Shown: positions 16,098-24,679, counted from the stretch's first letter. The stretch: 36,380 bases of DNA from Dehalococcoidia bacterium (GCA_019694855.1 JAIBBD010000019.1:1-36380), one strand, 5' to 3'. Numbers and translations: made by a program. Notes: generated by a model not told the origin, from the sequence alone.

Positions 16098-17023
16098 TGC
16101 CAGCCGACGTTGCTCGGCGGGGGCTCGTTGCGTTCGTACTCACCGCGATCGGCATCCTGGCCGCGCTCCTGGCAGGCTCTCGAGGCTCCTCGGCGCTGGG
16201 CCTGCAGGCGACGTGGAGCATCTCGGGGCGCCTTGACGCGTCCGCGTTCCGAGCGGGCAGTCAGCTCGCTGCCGGCGGCCAGGGTTTCGAGGTCATCTCC
16301 TTCGGCGCCGCCGGCCCGACCGCCGCGCTGAGCACGTACCGCTACGGCGGCCCGGATCTCGCTCCCATACCCCAGCGCCGCTTCGTCACGTGCGCGGCCA
16401 GCGCCTCCGCAGGACGACTCACCCTTAACATAGGCAACGCGTTCCCGTACGCGGGCTGTGTCTTCTTCCCAACCGTCACAAACACGGGCACCAGCGCCAT
16501 CGAGGTCGACCTCGGGTCGCTCCAGCAACCCGCTGGCGTGTTCTGCGGCCGTTCGACGTGCAAAGTGGACATCGTCGCCGGCGGGACCGACGAGGCCGGC
16601 GTCGCCGACCGCTGTATATCTACCGGATCGGTCGCCCGCGCAAGCACGTCCCTGCTGACATATCGTCTCGCATCAGGAGCATCGATGACCTGCCCCGTCT
16701 TCGTGGTGTTGCTGCAGCCCGCCTCGGAGGCGACGACCTACGCCGTCACGGTCGATGCGCCCCGGCCGCAGGCGCCCGCACCGACAACGTACATAGATGT
16801 GGGCCCGGCGCCGCCGCTGGTTCCCGGGGCAGCCGCCACCCCACGACCGCCACGTACGGGCTTTGGCCTCGTCGTCGGCCCCGCCGAGACCCAACCAGGC
16901 GACGGCACCGCGATCCTCGCCGTGGTGAGCTTCCTCGCGCTCCTCGGAGCCGTGCTCATCTTCAGCCTCCCGAAGCGGCGGCGAGACGAAGACCCGGCAG
17001 AGCTGGCGTCGGGCGAAGCGTAG
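16097..17023 (+). CDS. Membrane-anchored exported protein, possible filament base (PPRTG-like tail)
   Basis: A 308-residue protein, ATG overlapping the previous stop. It has an N-terminal span (GLVAFVLTAIGILAALLAG), then LGLQATWSISGRLDASAFRAG, which keeps the Trp and strand of the other subunits. A Thr/Ser/Ala-rich ectodomain with six cysteines follows. Residues 240-308 hold a proline-rich linker, RPPRTGFG, a membrane span (AILAVVSFLALLGAVLIFSL) and the basic stop-transfer PKRRRDED. RTG before a span and basic tail recalls an LPxTG sorting signal, though the leucine is absent and the gap to the span is long. It could anchor the fibre in the membrane. No sortase gene is in the window. Confidence 0.65.
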   Translation: MPADVARRGLVAFVLTAIGILAALLAGSRGSSALGLQATWSISGRLDASAFRAGSQLAAGGQGFEVISFGAAGPTAALSTYRYGGPDLAPIPQRRFVTCAASASAGRLTLNIGNAFPYAGCVFFPTVTNTGTSAIEVDLGSLQQPAGVFCGRSTCKVDIVAGGTDEAGVADRCISTGSVARASTSLLTYRLASGASMTCPVFVVLLQPASEATTYAVTVDAPRPQAPAPTTYIDVGPAPPLVPGAAATPRPPRTGFGLVVGPAETQPGDGTAILAVVSFLALLGAVLIFSLPKRRRDEDPAELASGEA

Positions 17024-17041
17024 GCGAGAAGCAAAGGGCGG

Positions 17042-17117
17042 TGGAGCGGGGGACGGGTCTCGAACCCGCGACATCCTGCTTGGAAGGCAGGTGCTCTACC
17101 AACTGAGCTACCCCCGC
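17042..17117 (-). tRNA. tRNA-Gly (anticodon TCC)
   Basis: On the minus strand a 76-base cloverleaf with encoded CCA. Acceptor GCGGGGG/CCCCCGC; D arm GCTCAGTTGGTAGAGC; anticodon arm CCTGC-CTTCCAA-GCAGG with TCC at the centre (reads GGA); T arm CGGGTTCGAGACCCG; discriminator T. It lies opposite in sense to the flanking genes, just past the filament operon stop. Confidence 0.95.
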
Positions 17118-17270
17118 CCGAGGGGCGTCCCCGGAACCCGGGGCAACTCCATTCAACGCTGAGCGCGACGGCGAGTCAACGCGCATCGGGGGGCGCACAT
17201 CGCGCCGACTCACGTATCATCGTCCGCGGCTCGCGCCTTCGGGCGGCGCCTACGAGTCGAGAAGGTCCGC

Positions 17271-19514
17271 TTGCGGGAGAACATTGCCCTCGAGGCGCCT
17301 CAGTCCGACGCCCCTCCGCTGGAGCGCGCGAGGGTTCAGCTCGGCACGCTGCTCGCCGACCCCGAACGTACCGTCTGCCTCGGGCTCGTCACGTTGGCCG
17401 TGCTGTTCAACCTCGTGTTCCTGCTCCCGGAGCTGACCAGCCGCCCGCCGGACCTCAACGACAACGTCTTTCACTGGCTGAACCTGCAGCGAGCCAACGA
17501 GGCGCTGACGAATCTGCACGATCCGACCGACCCCTGGCTCAACCAGATCGCGCTCGGCTACCCGGTCTTTCACTACTATCAGCACCTGCCCTACCTCGTG
17601 CCGGCCTTCCTCCACGTGGTCACATTCCTTCCCCTCGAAGGACTGTTCCACGCACTGAACTACCTGTTGCTGTGCTCATTCCCCGTTTCGATCTACTGGT
17701 CGATGCGGCGTTTCGAGTTCGACCGCGTCGAGTCAGCACTGGCCGCCGTCGTCTCGTCCGTGATCTCGACCGACGGGCTGTTCGGCTTCGACTTCAACAG
17801 CTACGTCTGGGCAGGCTACGGGCTGTACACCCAGCTCTGGGGCATGCTGCTGCTCCCCCCCGCGCTCGCCCTGTCGTATCGAGTGGTTCGAGGAGGCGGC
17901 AGCTACCTCTGGGCGGTCATCCTCCTGTCGCTGACCGTCCTCAGCCATCTCGCATTCGGCTACGTCGCGTTCGCTTCGCTCGTTGTGTTCGCCGCGCTCT
18001 CCCCCTCGTGGCGTGAACTCCGAGCCCGCGGCCAGCGTGTTCTCGCGCTGGCCGCCCTCACTGTGGGCGTCACGTCGTACTTCCTGGTGCCGCTCGCACT
18101 GGGGAGTGAGTACCTCAACCACAGCGTCTGGGATCCGACGTTCAAGTACGACTCGTTTGGCGCCGAACAGATCCTGAAGTGGCTCCTCCAGGGCGAGCTG
18201 TTCGACCACAACCGGCTGCCCGTGCTCACCCTGCTGCTCGCGCTGGGCCTGGTCGTGTGCATCGTGTCCTGGCGCCGCGAGGAACGCTACCGCGCGGCCG
18301 CTGCGCTCTTCGTCGTCTGGCTCGTGCTCTACTTTGGCCCGAAGACCTGGGGCGGATTGCTCGACGCCACCCCGCTGGGTTCCGACTTCTACTTCCACCG
18401 GCTGATCGCCGGAGTGCACCTCGCCGGCATCTTCCTCGCGGGCATCGGGCTCGCCGCCCCCTGGCGCTGGGTGCAACGGCGAGGGGATCGTCGGTACATG
18501 GCCGGACTTGCCGCCCTGGCCGTGATCGCCTGTGCGCCGGTCTACCTCGAGCGCGCGGACTACCTCCACGACAACCGCACGTTCATGCAGCAGACGAGCG
18601 CGGCGTTCGACTCTGAGCAGCAGGACCTCGATGCGCTGATCGCCGTCCTCAAGTCCGCGCCTCCGGGGCGCGTCTACGCCGGACTCGCCGCCCAGTGGGG
18701 TGGCCAGTACCGCGTGGGGGCGGTGCCGATGCACGCCATCCTGACGGCCCATGGCATCGACAACGTGGGGTTCCTCTGGCACCCGTGGTCATTGAATGGC
18801 GACATCCAGGTGCTCTTCGACGAGCGCCGTCCCGAGCAGTACGACCTGTTCAATGTCCGCTACGTCGTTGCGCCCGAGGGGCGCACCTTCCCCGACTTCG
18901 TCCACCTCATGGGCTCGTTCGGCCGTCATCGCCTCTACCGAGTGGATACGACGGGCTACTTCGATGTCGTTTCGTCCGACCGCGCCTTCTACGCCGACAA
19001 GACGACCTTCTACTACGCCGCCTCGAACTGGTTCGCGAGCGCGGCCGGGAGCCTCCGCCTGCACCCCACACTGGTCTTCCCCCGGCAGCCGGTCCCTGAC
19101 GGAATGGCTGAGACCGCCCCACTGACGGCGGCGCAGTATCCGAGTCGCCAGCAGGGGACGTCTCGGCCGATATTCGGGACGATCGAGGCCGAGACGGTTG
19201 AGGACGGTCGCTACGCGGCGGTAGTCGACGCGCCGAATGGCGGCATCGTCATGCTCAAGGCCACGTACCACCCGGGCTGGCGAGCGTACGTCGATGGCGC
19301 GCCGGTGGCCACGCGGATGGTGATGCCGAGTTATGTCGGTATCGAGGTGGCCCCCGGACGCCATGGCGTCGTCGTCGAATACGGCCCCACGACGCAGCGG
19401 CATCTCCTCCAGTTCGCGGGAATCCTTGTGCTCGCGGGCTTCGCGGTCCGGCGGCCGGCCTGGCGACACCTGCGTGAAGTAATGGTCAGGCTCCTCCAGC
19501 GAGCACGGTTGTAG
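17271..19514 (+). CDS. Large polytopic membrane protein, YfhO / PTPS-related (GT-C-like glycosyltransferase candidate)
   Basis: A 747-residue protein. A first span at about 37-52 is followed by the extracytoplasmic segment PPDLNDNVFHWLNLQRANEALTN; the acidic DLND after span one is the kind of site used by GT-C enzymes. About 12 spans reach residue 420, then a soluble region of 270 residues. Its last part, MLKATYHPGWRAYVDGAP...VEVAPGRH-like, is the beta domain of YfhO/PTPS-related proteins, ending with one span. YfhO-type proteins move sugars from lipid carriers to surface polymers. The start is TTG with GAGAAGG upstream. It lies between the filament operon and a GPT-rich collagen-like protein, so surface protein glycosylation is a reasonable guess. 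Confidence 0.75.
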   Translation: MRENIALEAPQSDAPPLERARVQLGTLLADPERTVCLGLVTLAVLFNLVFLLPELTSRPPDLNDNVFHWLNLQRANEALTNLHDPTDPWLNQIALGYPVFHYYQHLPYLVPAFLHVVTFLPLEGLFHALNYLLLCSFPVSIYWSMRRFEFDRVESALAAVVSSVISTDGLFGFDFNSYVWAGYGLYTQLWGMLLLPPALALSYRVVRGGGSYLWAVILLSLTVLSHLAFGYVAFASLVVFAALSPSWRELRARGQRVLALAALTVGVTSYFLVPLALGSEYLNHSVWDPTFKYDSFGAEQILKWLLQGELFDHNRLPVLTLLLALGLVVCIVSWRREERYRAAAALFVVWLVLYFGPKTWGGLLDATPLGSDFYFHRLIAGVHLAGIFLAGIGLAAPWRWVQRRGDRRYMAGLAALAVIACAPVYLERADYLHDNRTFMQQTSAAFDSEQQDLDALIAVLKSAPPGRVYAGLAAQWGGQYRVGAVPMHAILTAHGIDNVGFLWHPWSLNGDIQVLFDERRPEQYDLFNVRYVVAPEGRTFPDFVHLMGSFGRHRLYRVDTTGYFDVVSSDRAFYADKTTFYYAASNWFASAAGSLRLHPTLVFPRQPVPDGMAETAPLTAAQYPSRQQGTSRPIFGTIEAETVEDGRYAAVVDAPNGGIVMLKATYHPGWRAYVDGAPVATRMVMPSYVGIEVAPGRHGVVVEYGPTTQRHLLQFAGILVLAGFAVRRPAWRHLREVMVRLLQRARL

Positions 19515-19583
19515 GCGGGCCGGTCCTGCCCCCGCGACCTGCCAGCGTGCACGAACCCCGTTCCCGAATAACTGGGTAAATGT

Positions 19584-19612
19584 TTGACAGCCCGGCCGCC
19601 TCTCACGATAAT
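19584..19612 (+). promoter_or_regulatory. Near-consensus sigma-70 promoter of collagen-like gene 1
   Basis: TTGACA (19584-19589), 17 bases, GATAAT (19607-19612): 6/6 and 5/6 to consensus, the best promoter in the window. It predicts a start near 19619 and a leader of about 40 bases with AAGGAGG seven bases before the TTG start codon. Confidence 0.85.
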
Positions 19613-19657
19613 TTCGCCGGGTGCCCGCAGGGTACCGCACGCTAAGGAGGGCGCCTT

Positions 19658-20659
19658 TTGGTCAAACGAATCGAGTACCTGAAACGTAGAGGACTGATAC
19701 CGGTACTCACCGTCGCCGCCATCCTCGCCGTGATCGGCGGGGCGACGATGGTGAGCGCACATGGCGGGGACACCACAAAGGTCCACGTCTGTGTGCCCAC
19801 GACACCGGGTCTACCGATCCTCGCCTCGACGGCGAACGCAACCGGCCCGAACAACGGCTGTTTCCCCGGCTACGTCGCGGCTGACTTCAGCACCGGGCCT
19901 GCCGGTCCGAGTGGAGCAACCGGCCCGACCGGGCCTTCAGGCGCAATCGGTGCAACGGGTGCCATCGGCGCGTCCGGTCCAGCTGGTCCCACCGGACCAA
20001 CGGGTGCGAACGGCGCGACCGGCCCCAGTGGTGCTTCTGGCCCCGCTGGACCGACCGGCCCCACCGGTGTTGATGGCCCCACTGGCCCCAGCGGCGCGAC
20101 CGGACCTTCCGGCCCCGCCGGTCCGACTGGACCCACTGGTATTGATGGCCCCACTGGCCCCAGCGGAGCGACTGGACCTTCCGGCCCCGCCGGTCCGACC
20201 GGACCAACTGGCATCGACGGCCCGACCGGCCCCAGCGGCCCGTCTGGCCCCGCTGGACCGACCGGCCCGACCGGTGTTGACGGGCCCACCGGCCCCAGCG
20301 GAGCGACCGGACCTTCCGGCCCCGCCGGTCCGACTGGACCCACTGGCGCGAATGGCCCCACTGGTCCCTCAGGACCGGCAGGCCCGACCGGCCCGACCGG
20401 CCCCGTCGGCATGATGGGGACGCCGTACATCGTCACGAACGACAGCACGGCGCCCGACGGCACGACGATCGCCTGGTGCGAGCCGGGTGACTACGTCCTC
20501 GGAGGCGGCTTCGAGCGCTTCGCGTTCGGGCCGGGTGGAGCCGGTGGCTTCATCGTCAACAAGCCAATTCAGGGCGAGGGGCGTCAGGGATGGCTGATCG
20601 GCTATGGCTGGCCAGCCACCGCGTACGCCATCTGCGCCAGCATCCAGGTGCCCAACTAA
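19658..20659 (+). CDS. Secreted collagen-like protein 1
   Basis: A 333-residue protein. The leader is [11 protein letters not shown] plus a span ([22 protein letters not shown]), then a short head [11 protein letters not shown]...NNGC with two cysteines. Next come 58 uninterrupted Gly-X-Y triplets (residues 80-253), mostly GPT, GPS, GAT and GPA with no lysine or arginine. A C-terminal globule of 80 residues ([32 protein letters not shown]...[11 protein letters not shown]) could trimerise the helix. Thr/Ser in the Y position is a place for O-glycans in BclA-like collagens. The start is TTG, chosen for the AAGGAGG spacing. Consensus promoter upstream and a terminator downstream suggest an abundant single-gene mRNA. 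Confidence 0.9.
   Translation: MVKRIEYLKRRGLIPVLTVAAILAVIGGATMVSAHGGDTTKVHVCVPTTPGLPILASTANATGPNNGCFPGYVAADFSTGPAGPSGATGPTGPSGAIGATGAIGASGPAGPTGPTGANGATGPSGASGPAGPTGPTGVDGPTGPSGATGPSGPAGPTGPTGIDGPTGPSGATGPSGPAGPTGPTGIDGPTGPSGPSGPAGPTGPTGVDGPTGPSGATGPSGPAGPTGPTGANGPTGPSGPAGPTGPTGPVGMMGTPYIVTNDSTAPDGTTIAWCEPGDYVLGGGFERFAFGPGGAGGFIVNKPIQGEGRQGWLIGYGWPATAYAICASIQVPN
19895..20416 (+). repeat. Collagen-like tandem repeat, 58 Gly-X-Y triplets
   Basis: The 9-base code repeats GGN-CCN-ACN. A higher-order unit of about 24 residues (GPTGPTG[17 protein letters not shown]) recurs about five times between 20040 and 20400 with small changes at the x position (V, I, I, V), showing unit duplication and drift. 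Confidence 0.9.
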
Positions 20660-20674
20660 GGCCCCATGCTGGTG

Positions 20675-20716
20675 GATACAAGAAGGGGAGCGGTTCGCCG
20701 CTCCCTTTCTCGTATC
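20675..20716. terminator. Bidirectional terminator between convergent genes
   Basis: A 19-base arm (20675-20693) and its partner (20698-20716) pair with two mismatches around a TTCG tetraloop; the inner GGGAGCGG/CCGCTCCC is perfect. Near-symmetric AAG/CTTT sides let it serve both the rightward collagen-like gene and the leftward lipoprotein gene. Confidence 0.85.
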
Positions 20717-20733
20717 CGACCCTCGGACGACTG

Positions 20734-21537
20734 TTAACCCTCGTGCCGCTCTTTCCGCCGCCGGATGTCCCAGCCGATGCCGCCGAGCGCCAGGGCGCCA
20801 ACGACGCCGCCGCCGATAAGCACCCACGGCAGCCCGGATCCTGATCCCGACCCACTCGTTTCCGCCCGCAGCTCTCGGGGCTGCGTCGACTGCAGGTCCA
20901 GCTTCCAGGTCAGTTCATTGCCGTGGACTTCGTCCGCGTTGTGCGCACCCACCTTGCCCGGCAGCCGGACCTTGATCGTGAACGAAGCATCCTTCAGGAA
21001 CTGCTGCGTGAACTCGTCGTCCGCGCTCACGTCCCCCTCGGACGCCAGAGGCGCTGCCACGGCATCGAGGCGCCACCCCTGCTCCGTGCGTGCTATCGCG
21101 AACCGCTCGAAGCCCCCATCCGAGCCGGCAGGCGCCGTCTCGCCGGGCACGGTGGCATCGCTTGTGACGCGCTTCAGCAGGTCCGGCAGTTCCTGCACGT
21201 CGCGGAACGGCATCGTAATGCGAGAGCCGACGAAGCCATCCGCATCGTAGGGCTCGACCTTGGTGCCCTCCGGCAGAGAACCCCGGTCAACATCACTGAA
21301 CACGTCGGCCGGGTCGAAAGGTGCACCCGACCCGCTCTCGTCCAACGAGCTCATCAAATCGAGCAGCGACTTCTTGAAGCCGAACAACACCGAGGCCGTC
21401 CCCGACCCGTCGTCATCGACGTGCACGGCGATCTCGGCGCGGACACAACCCCCGAACAGCAACACCATCGATGCGAGCACACCCGCACGCAGCGCCGGCG
21501 CCTGGATCCGAGCGAACCAACGTCTCTTCACACCCAC
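20734..21537 (-). CDS. LppM-like (DUF3153) lipoprotein with C-terminal membrane span
   Basis: A 267-residue surface lipoprotein. The leader is GVKRRWFARIQAPALRAGVL, with hydrophobic ASMVLLFGGC whose LFGGC is a lipobox. The body starts with VRAEIAVHVDDDGSGTASVLFGF, the hallmark of DUF3153/LppM proteins, and a second beta domain contains MPFRDVQELPDLLKRVT and FTIKVRLPGKVGAHNADEVHGNELTW. A Gly-Ser stretch leads to one span (LPWVLIGGGVVGALALGGIGW) and the tail DIRRRKERHEG. LppM of mycobacteria binds lipids at the envelope. I used GTG at 21537 because GGAG sits 7 bases upstream; GTG 21531 is an alternative. Divergent from the Asp-box gene. Confidence 0.75.
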   Translation of the reverse strand: MGVKRRWFARIQAPALRAGVLASMVLLFGGCVRAEIAVHVDDDGSGTASVLFGFKKSLLDLMSSLDESGSGAPFDPADVFSDVDRGSLPEGTKVEPYDADGFVGSRITMPFRDVQELPDLLKRVTSDATVPGETAPAGSDGGFERFAIARTEQGWRLDAVAAPLASEGDVSADDEFTQQFLKDASFTIKVRLPGKVGAHNADEVHGNELTWKLDLQSTQPRELRAETSGSGSGSGLPWVLIGGGVVGALALGGIGWDIRRRKERHEG

Positions 21538-21673
21538 CCCTGTACTCCCGCCCCGGCATGACGTGTTACGCCGAGAACAATCGAGGAAATATCGCGTGTA
21601 GCGCACTCTCACGCCACTATTCGCGGCATACTGCGGCGGAGGCGTGCGCACTCGCTACGTAAAGGAGTGGGAG

Positions 21674-23200
21674 ATGATGCTGCGACGGGTCGGAATCGGC
21701 AGCGTGACGGTCGCCCTGGCCGTTGCGGTGCTGCTCTTGAAGCCGGCGCCCGGAGGGACGGCGGACAGCCTGCCGGCAATCACGAACGTCCAGGTCAACC
21801 AGACCGCGAACGTTACGTTCCCGCACAACGGCCAGAACCAGCCCACTATCGCGCAGAACCCGACGAACGCATTGAACCTGATCGCAGCCTCGAACGACGA
21901 GCTGGCGCCCAACGGTCAGGGCACGGGCTTCTATGCGTCGCATGACGGGGGCCACACCTGGCCGTGCCAGGGCTACATCGACCTCAGCCCCTTCGGCAAG
22001 GTCACCTTCGGCGATGCATGGCAGACGTTCGACGGCGCCGGCAACGCGTACCTGAGCACCATCGCCCTGCCGCTCATCGGCCCGGGGGAGCGGCTGCGCT
22101 TCGACACCGCGGACATCTTCGTGGCGAAGTCGACGGACGGCGGCTGCACCTACCCGACAGTAAGCAAGGTCGCCAGTAACTCGCAGAACATCTCGGACGA
22201 CAAGCCGGCCATCGCCGCCGACACGAACCCGGGCAGCCCGCATGCCAACAACCTTTACGTCGCCTGGACTCAGTACAAGGATGCCGCTCGAGGCGCAGAC
22301 GAGGACAGCAAGGTACAGGTGGTCGTGGCTCGCTCCTCGGATGGAGGCGCCACGTGGAGCAAGCCGGTCGGGCTGAGCGCCGAGACGCGGGCGGTCTACC
22401 CCGGAATTCCGCCTCGCCAGGGCGCGAACGTGAAGGTCGGCCCGGACGGCACGGTCTACGTTACCTGGGCCGACACCATCGACGGCTTCTTCGTGCAGCG
22501 CATCTCGATGTCGAAGGACGGTGGCAAGAAGTTCAGCGATCCGATCACCGTCGCGCCCATCATGGATGAGTTCTCGTTCGCCGGCGGCGCTACCTTCCGC
22601 CAGTTGGGGCGCGTGTTGCCGTCCTTCAGCGTCTCGCCCGAGGGCTCGCTCTACCTCGCCTGGGCCGAGCGCCAGCTCGGCCACACGTCCGTGGTGCTGA
22701 CAAAGTCGACCGACAAGGGCGCGAGCTGGTCCCACCCGGCCGTGGTCGCTGATGTGCCCGGACGCAGCGCGTTCTTCGTTGCCGTCGCGGCCGCACCGTC
22801 GAACGCCGTCGATGTCGCGTTCCTCGCGATGGACGACCGCTCGGACGAGACCGCACCCGGTGCGGGCGTCGTTTCGTATGACGCTTATGTCACTCAGTCC
22901 TTGAACGGTGGCTCCTCCTTCGGCGCCCCGTTCAAGATCTCCACGGCCAGCTCCGACCCTGATGTGTCCAGCTCGCACAGCCTCGCCGTGCAGTTCCTGG
23001 GCGACTACATCGCTGCCGTCGCCGATGCCTCGCATCTGTACGTCGTGTGGACCGACACGCGGAACGGCGCCACGTGCGCGGCCGTCGACGCCTTCCGGTT
23101 GCAGGTCCTCACGACCGGCACCGGCACGCCGCCGAGCCTGGCAGACTGCCCGTCCGGCTTCGGGAACGCCGACATCTACCTCGGCACCGTCACGCCGTAA
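21674..23200 (+). CDS. Secreted Asp-box (BNR) beta-propeller protein, sialidase-like fold
   Basis: A 508-residue exported protein: MMLRRVGIGSVTVALAVAVLLLKPAPGGTA is a signal peptide. Asp-boxes (S-x-D-x-G-x-x-W/F) recur as SHDGGHTW, STDGGCTYP, SSDGGATW, SKDGGKKF, STDKGASW and SLNGGSSF, a six-blade pattern. Between them are strand motifs such as NLYVAWTQY, GTVYVTWADT and SLYLAWAER. It resembles exo-alpha-sialidase-like and sortilin-like propellers. The sialidase arginine triad is not evident, so catalysis is unproven; binding of glycans or proteins is as likely. AAAGGAG seven bases before ATG 21674 decides the start. A perfect hairpin follows the stop. Confidence 0.85.
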   Translation: MMLRRVGIGSVTVALAVAVLLLKPAPGGTADSLPAITNVQVNQTANVTFPHNGQNQPTIAQNPTNALNLIAASNDELAPNGQGTGFYASHDGGHTWPCQGYIDLSPFGKVTFGDAWQTFDGAGNAYLSTIALPLIGPGERLRFDTADIFVAKSTDGGCTYPTVSKVASNSQNISDDKPAIAADTNPGSPHANNLYVAWTQYKDAARGADEDSKVQVVVARSSDGGATWSKPVGLSAETRAVYPGIPPRQGANVKVGPDGTVYVTWADTIDGFFVQRISMSKDGGKKFSDPITVAPIMDEFSFAGGATFRQLGRVLPSFSVSPEGSLYLAWAERQLGHTSVVLTKSTDKGASWSHPAVVADVPGRSAFFVAVAAAPSNAVDVAFLAMDDRSDETAPGAGVVSYDAYVTQSLNGGSSFGAPFKISTASSDPDVSSSHSLAVQFLGDYIAAVADASHLYVVWTDTRNGATCAAVDAFRLQVLTTGTGTPPSLADCPSGFGNADIYLGTVTP

Positions 23201-23207
23201 CGGTCAT

Positions 23208-23238
23208 CGAGGAGGCGGGAGGAACTCCCGCCTCCTCG
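23208..23238. terminator. Terminator after the Asp-box gene
   Basis: CGAGGAGGCGGGAG, loop GAA, CTCCCGCCTCCTCG: 14 perfect pairs, 7 bases past the stop. No T run follows. The rest of the gap to the MFS gene (23239-23362) shows TTGAAC at 23301 but no clear -10. Confidence 0.8.
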
Positions 23239-23362
23239 CGAACCGCCACGCATCTTTTCCGTGTTCGGCGAGTATGAGATACGTAGTCAGTCCAGCAGTT
23301 TGAACGCGCGCGACCGCGGCGTAACGTGTTCGCCCTCGTGCAGATGAACGCGAAGAGGTCAG

Positions 23363-24679
23363 GTGCTCCGCAAGCTCTTCCCCAACGTCTACGAAGGCTG
23401 GCTGGTCACCGGCTCGTTCGCGTTTATCGTCGTCCTGATCGGGTCCACGTTCTTCTACGGGTTCGGCACGATCTTCAACCCGGTGATCACCGAGTTTGGC
23501 TGGAGCAAGGCCTCCGTCTCCTTTGGGTTCTCATTGCGCTCCGAGGTCCAGGGGCTCGGTGCGCCCGCGATCGGCTTCCTGGTCGACCGCTTCTCCGCGC
23601 GTCGAGTGCTGATCGGCGGCATCGTCGTCACGGCCCTCGGCGTCATCGGCATGTCCTTCATGCAGAACCTGCTGCACTTCTACCTCGCCATGTTCATCAT
23701 CGCGTTCGGGGTGAGCGCGTGCGGCGGGCCGGTTGGCATGGTCGCCACCGCGAGCTGGTTCGAGCGGCGTCGTGCGCGAGCACTGTCGCTCATGACCGTA
23801 GGCGGCGGCATCTCCGGCCTCTTCGTCGTCTTCATCGCATGGCTGGTGGAGGCGGTCGGCTGGCGTGACGGCCTTCGAGTCATGGGCCTGCTGATCGTCA
23901 TCGTGGGCTCGTTCGTGGCGCTGAACGTGCGTTCTCGGCCGGCGAACCACCCTCAGCCCATAGACGGCATCGCCGAGGAAGTGGACGCTGACGGCCGCAC
24001 CGTCGCGCGCGTCGACAACAGCTGGGGCGTCCCCGCGATGCAGGCCTGCCGCACAAAAGCCTTCCTGATGATCGCCCTCGGCCAGGCCGCGCTCTCCTTC
24101 TCCACGACGGCCCTGATGGTGCACACCATCCCCTTCATGGAGGACAACGGCGTCTCGAAGAGCGCCGCCGCTTCGGCCATTACCATCTTCGCGGTGACCA
24201 CCCTCGTCGGGAGGCTGGGCTTCGGCTGGCTTGCCGACCGCTACGACAAGCGTGTGCTGCTCGCCATCGGCGTCGGCATCGTTGCCGTGGGCATGCCGCT
24301 GCTCGCCGTTGTCCACTCGTACTGGACGGGTATTGCCGTCCTGGCCTTCATCGCGCCCGGGTTCGGCGGCGTCATCCCGGTACGCCCGGCGTTGCTCGTC
24401 GACTACTTCGGCACGAGGCACTTCGGGACGATCAATGGCATGAACATGCTGGTCGTGACACTCGGATCGTTCTTCGGCCCCTGGGCGGTCGGCCTCCTCG
24501 TCGACCGCAACGGCGACTACGCGAGCGGCTGGCTGCTCTGCGGCGCGGTCGCCGCTCTCGCCGTCCCGCTGATGTTCGCAGCTACCCCACCCCGAGGCCT
24601 GGTCGAGCGCTACGGCGCCGAGGCGACGCGACGCCGCGCGGCAAGCGCGGCCTCCACCGCAACCGCGGCGCAGCACTAG
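23363..24679 (+). CDS. MFS transporter, monocarboxylate-like, 12 TM
   Basis: A 438-residue major facilitator of the same OFA/MCT-like branch as the 3007 gene. It opens LFPNVYEGWLVTGSFAFIVVLIGSTFFYGFGTIFNPVITEFGW. Motif A is FLVDRFSARRVLIG; mid-protein it has SWFERRRARALSLMTVGGGISG, and in the second half GRLGFGWLADRYDKRVLL. A central cytoplasmic loop (residues 190-225) separates the two six-span halves; the C-terminus is a basic, Ala-rich tail. The start is GTG with GAAGAGG upstream. It likely takes up a carboxylate. It stands alone between surface-protein genes, so its substrate is not indicated by context. Confidence 0.88.
   Translation: MLRKLFPNVYEGWLVTGSFAFIVVLIGSTFFYGFGTIFNPVITEFGWSKASVSFGFSLRSEVQGLGAPAIGFLVDRFSARRVLIGGIVVTALGVIGMSFMQNLLHFYLAMFIIAFGVSACGGPVGMVATASWFERRRARALSLMTVGGGISGLFVVFIAWLVEAVGWRDGLRVMGLLIVIVGSFVALNVRSRPANHPQPIDGIAEEVDADGRTVARVDNSWGVPAMQACRTKAFLMIALGQAALSFSTTALMVHTIPFMEDNGVSKSAAASAITIFAVTTLVGRLGFGWLADRYDKRVLLAIGVGIVAVGMPLLAVVHSYWTGIAVLAFIAPGFGGVIPVRPALLVDYFGTRHFGTINGMNMLVVTLGSFFGPWAVGLLVDRNGDYASGWLLCGAVAALAVPLMFAATPPRGLVERYGAEATRRRAASAASTATAAQH

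Noticed and set aside
19895-20416. Tandem repeats suggestive of a CRISPR or VNTR array
   Set aside because: The periodicity is 9 bases in frame with a Gly-X-Y protein; no unique spacers are present.
19870-20463. Long minus-strand open frame that also reads as Gly-Pro-rich collagen-like repeats (same at 27177-27773)
   Set aside because: GGN and CCN codons are complementary, so a GPT/GPS repeat always reads as another Gly/Pro repeat on the other strand. No ribosome site, leader or promoter supports it.
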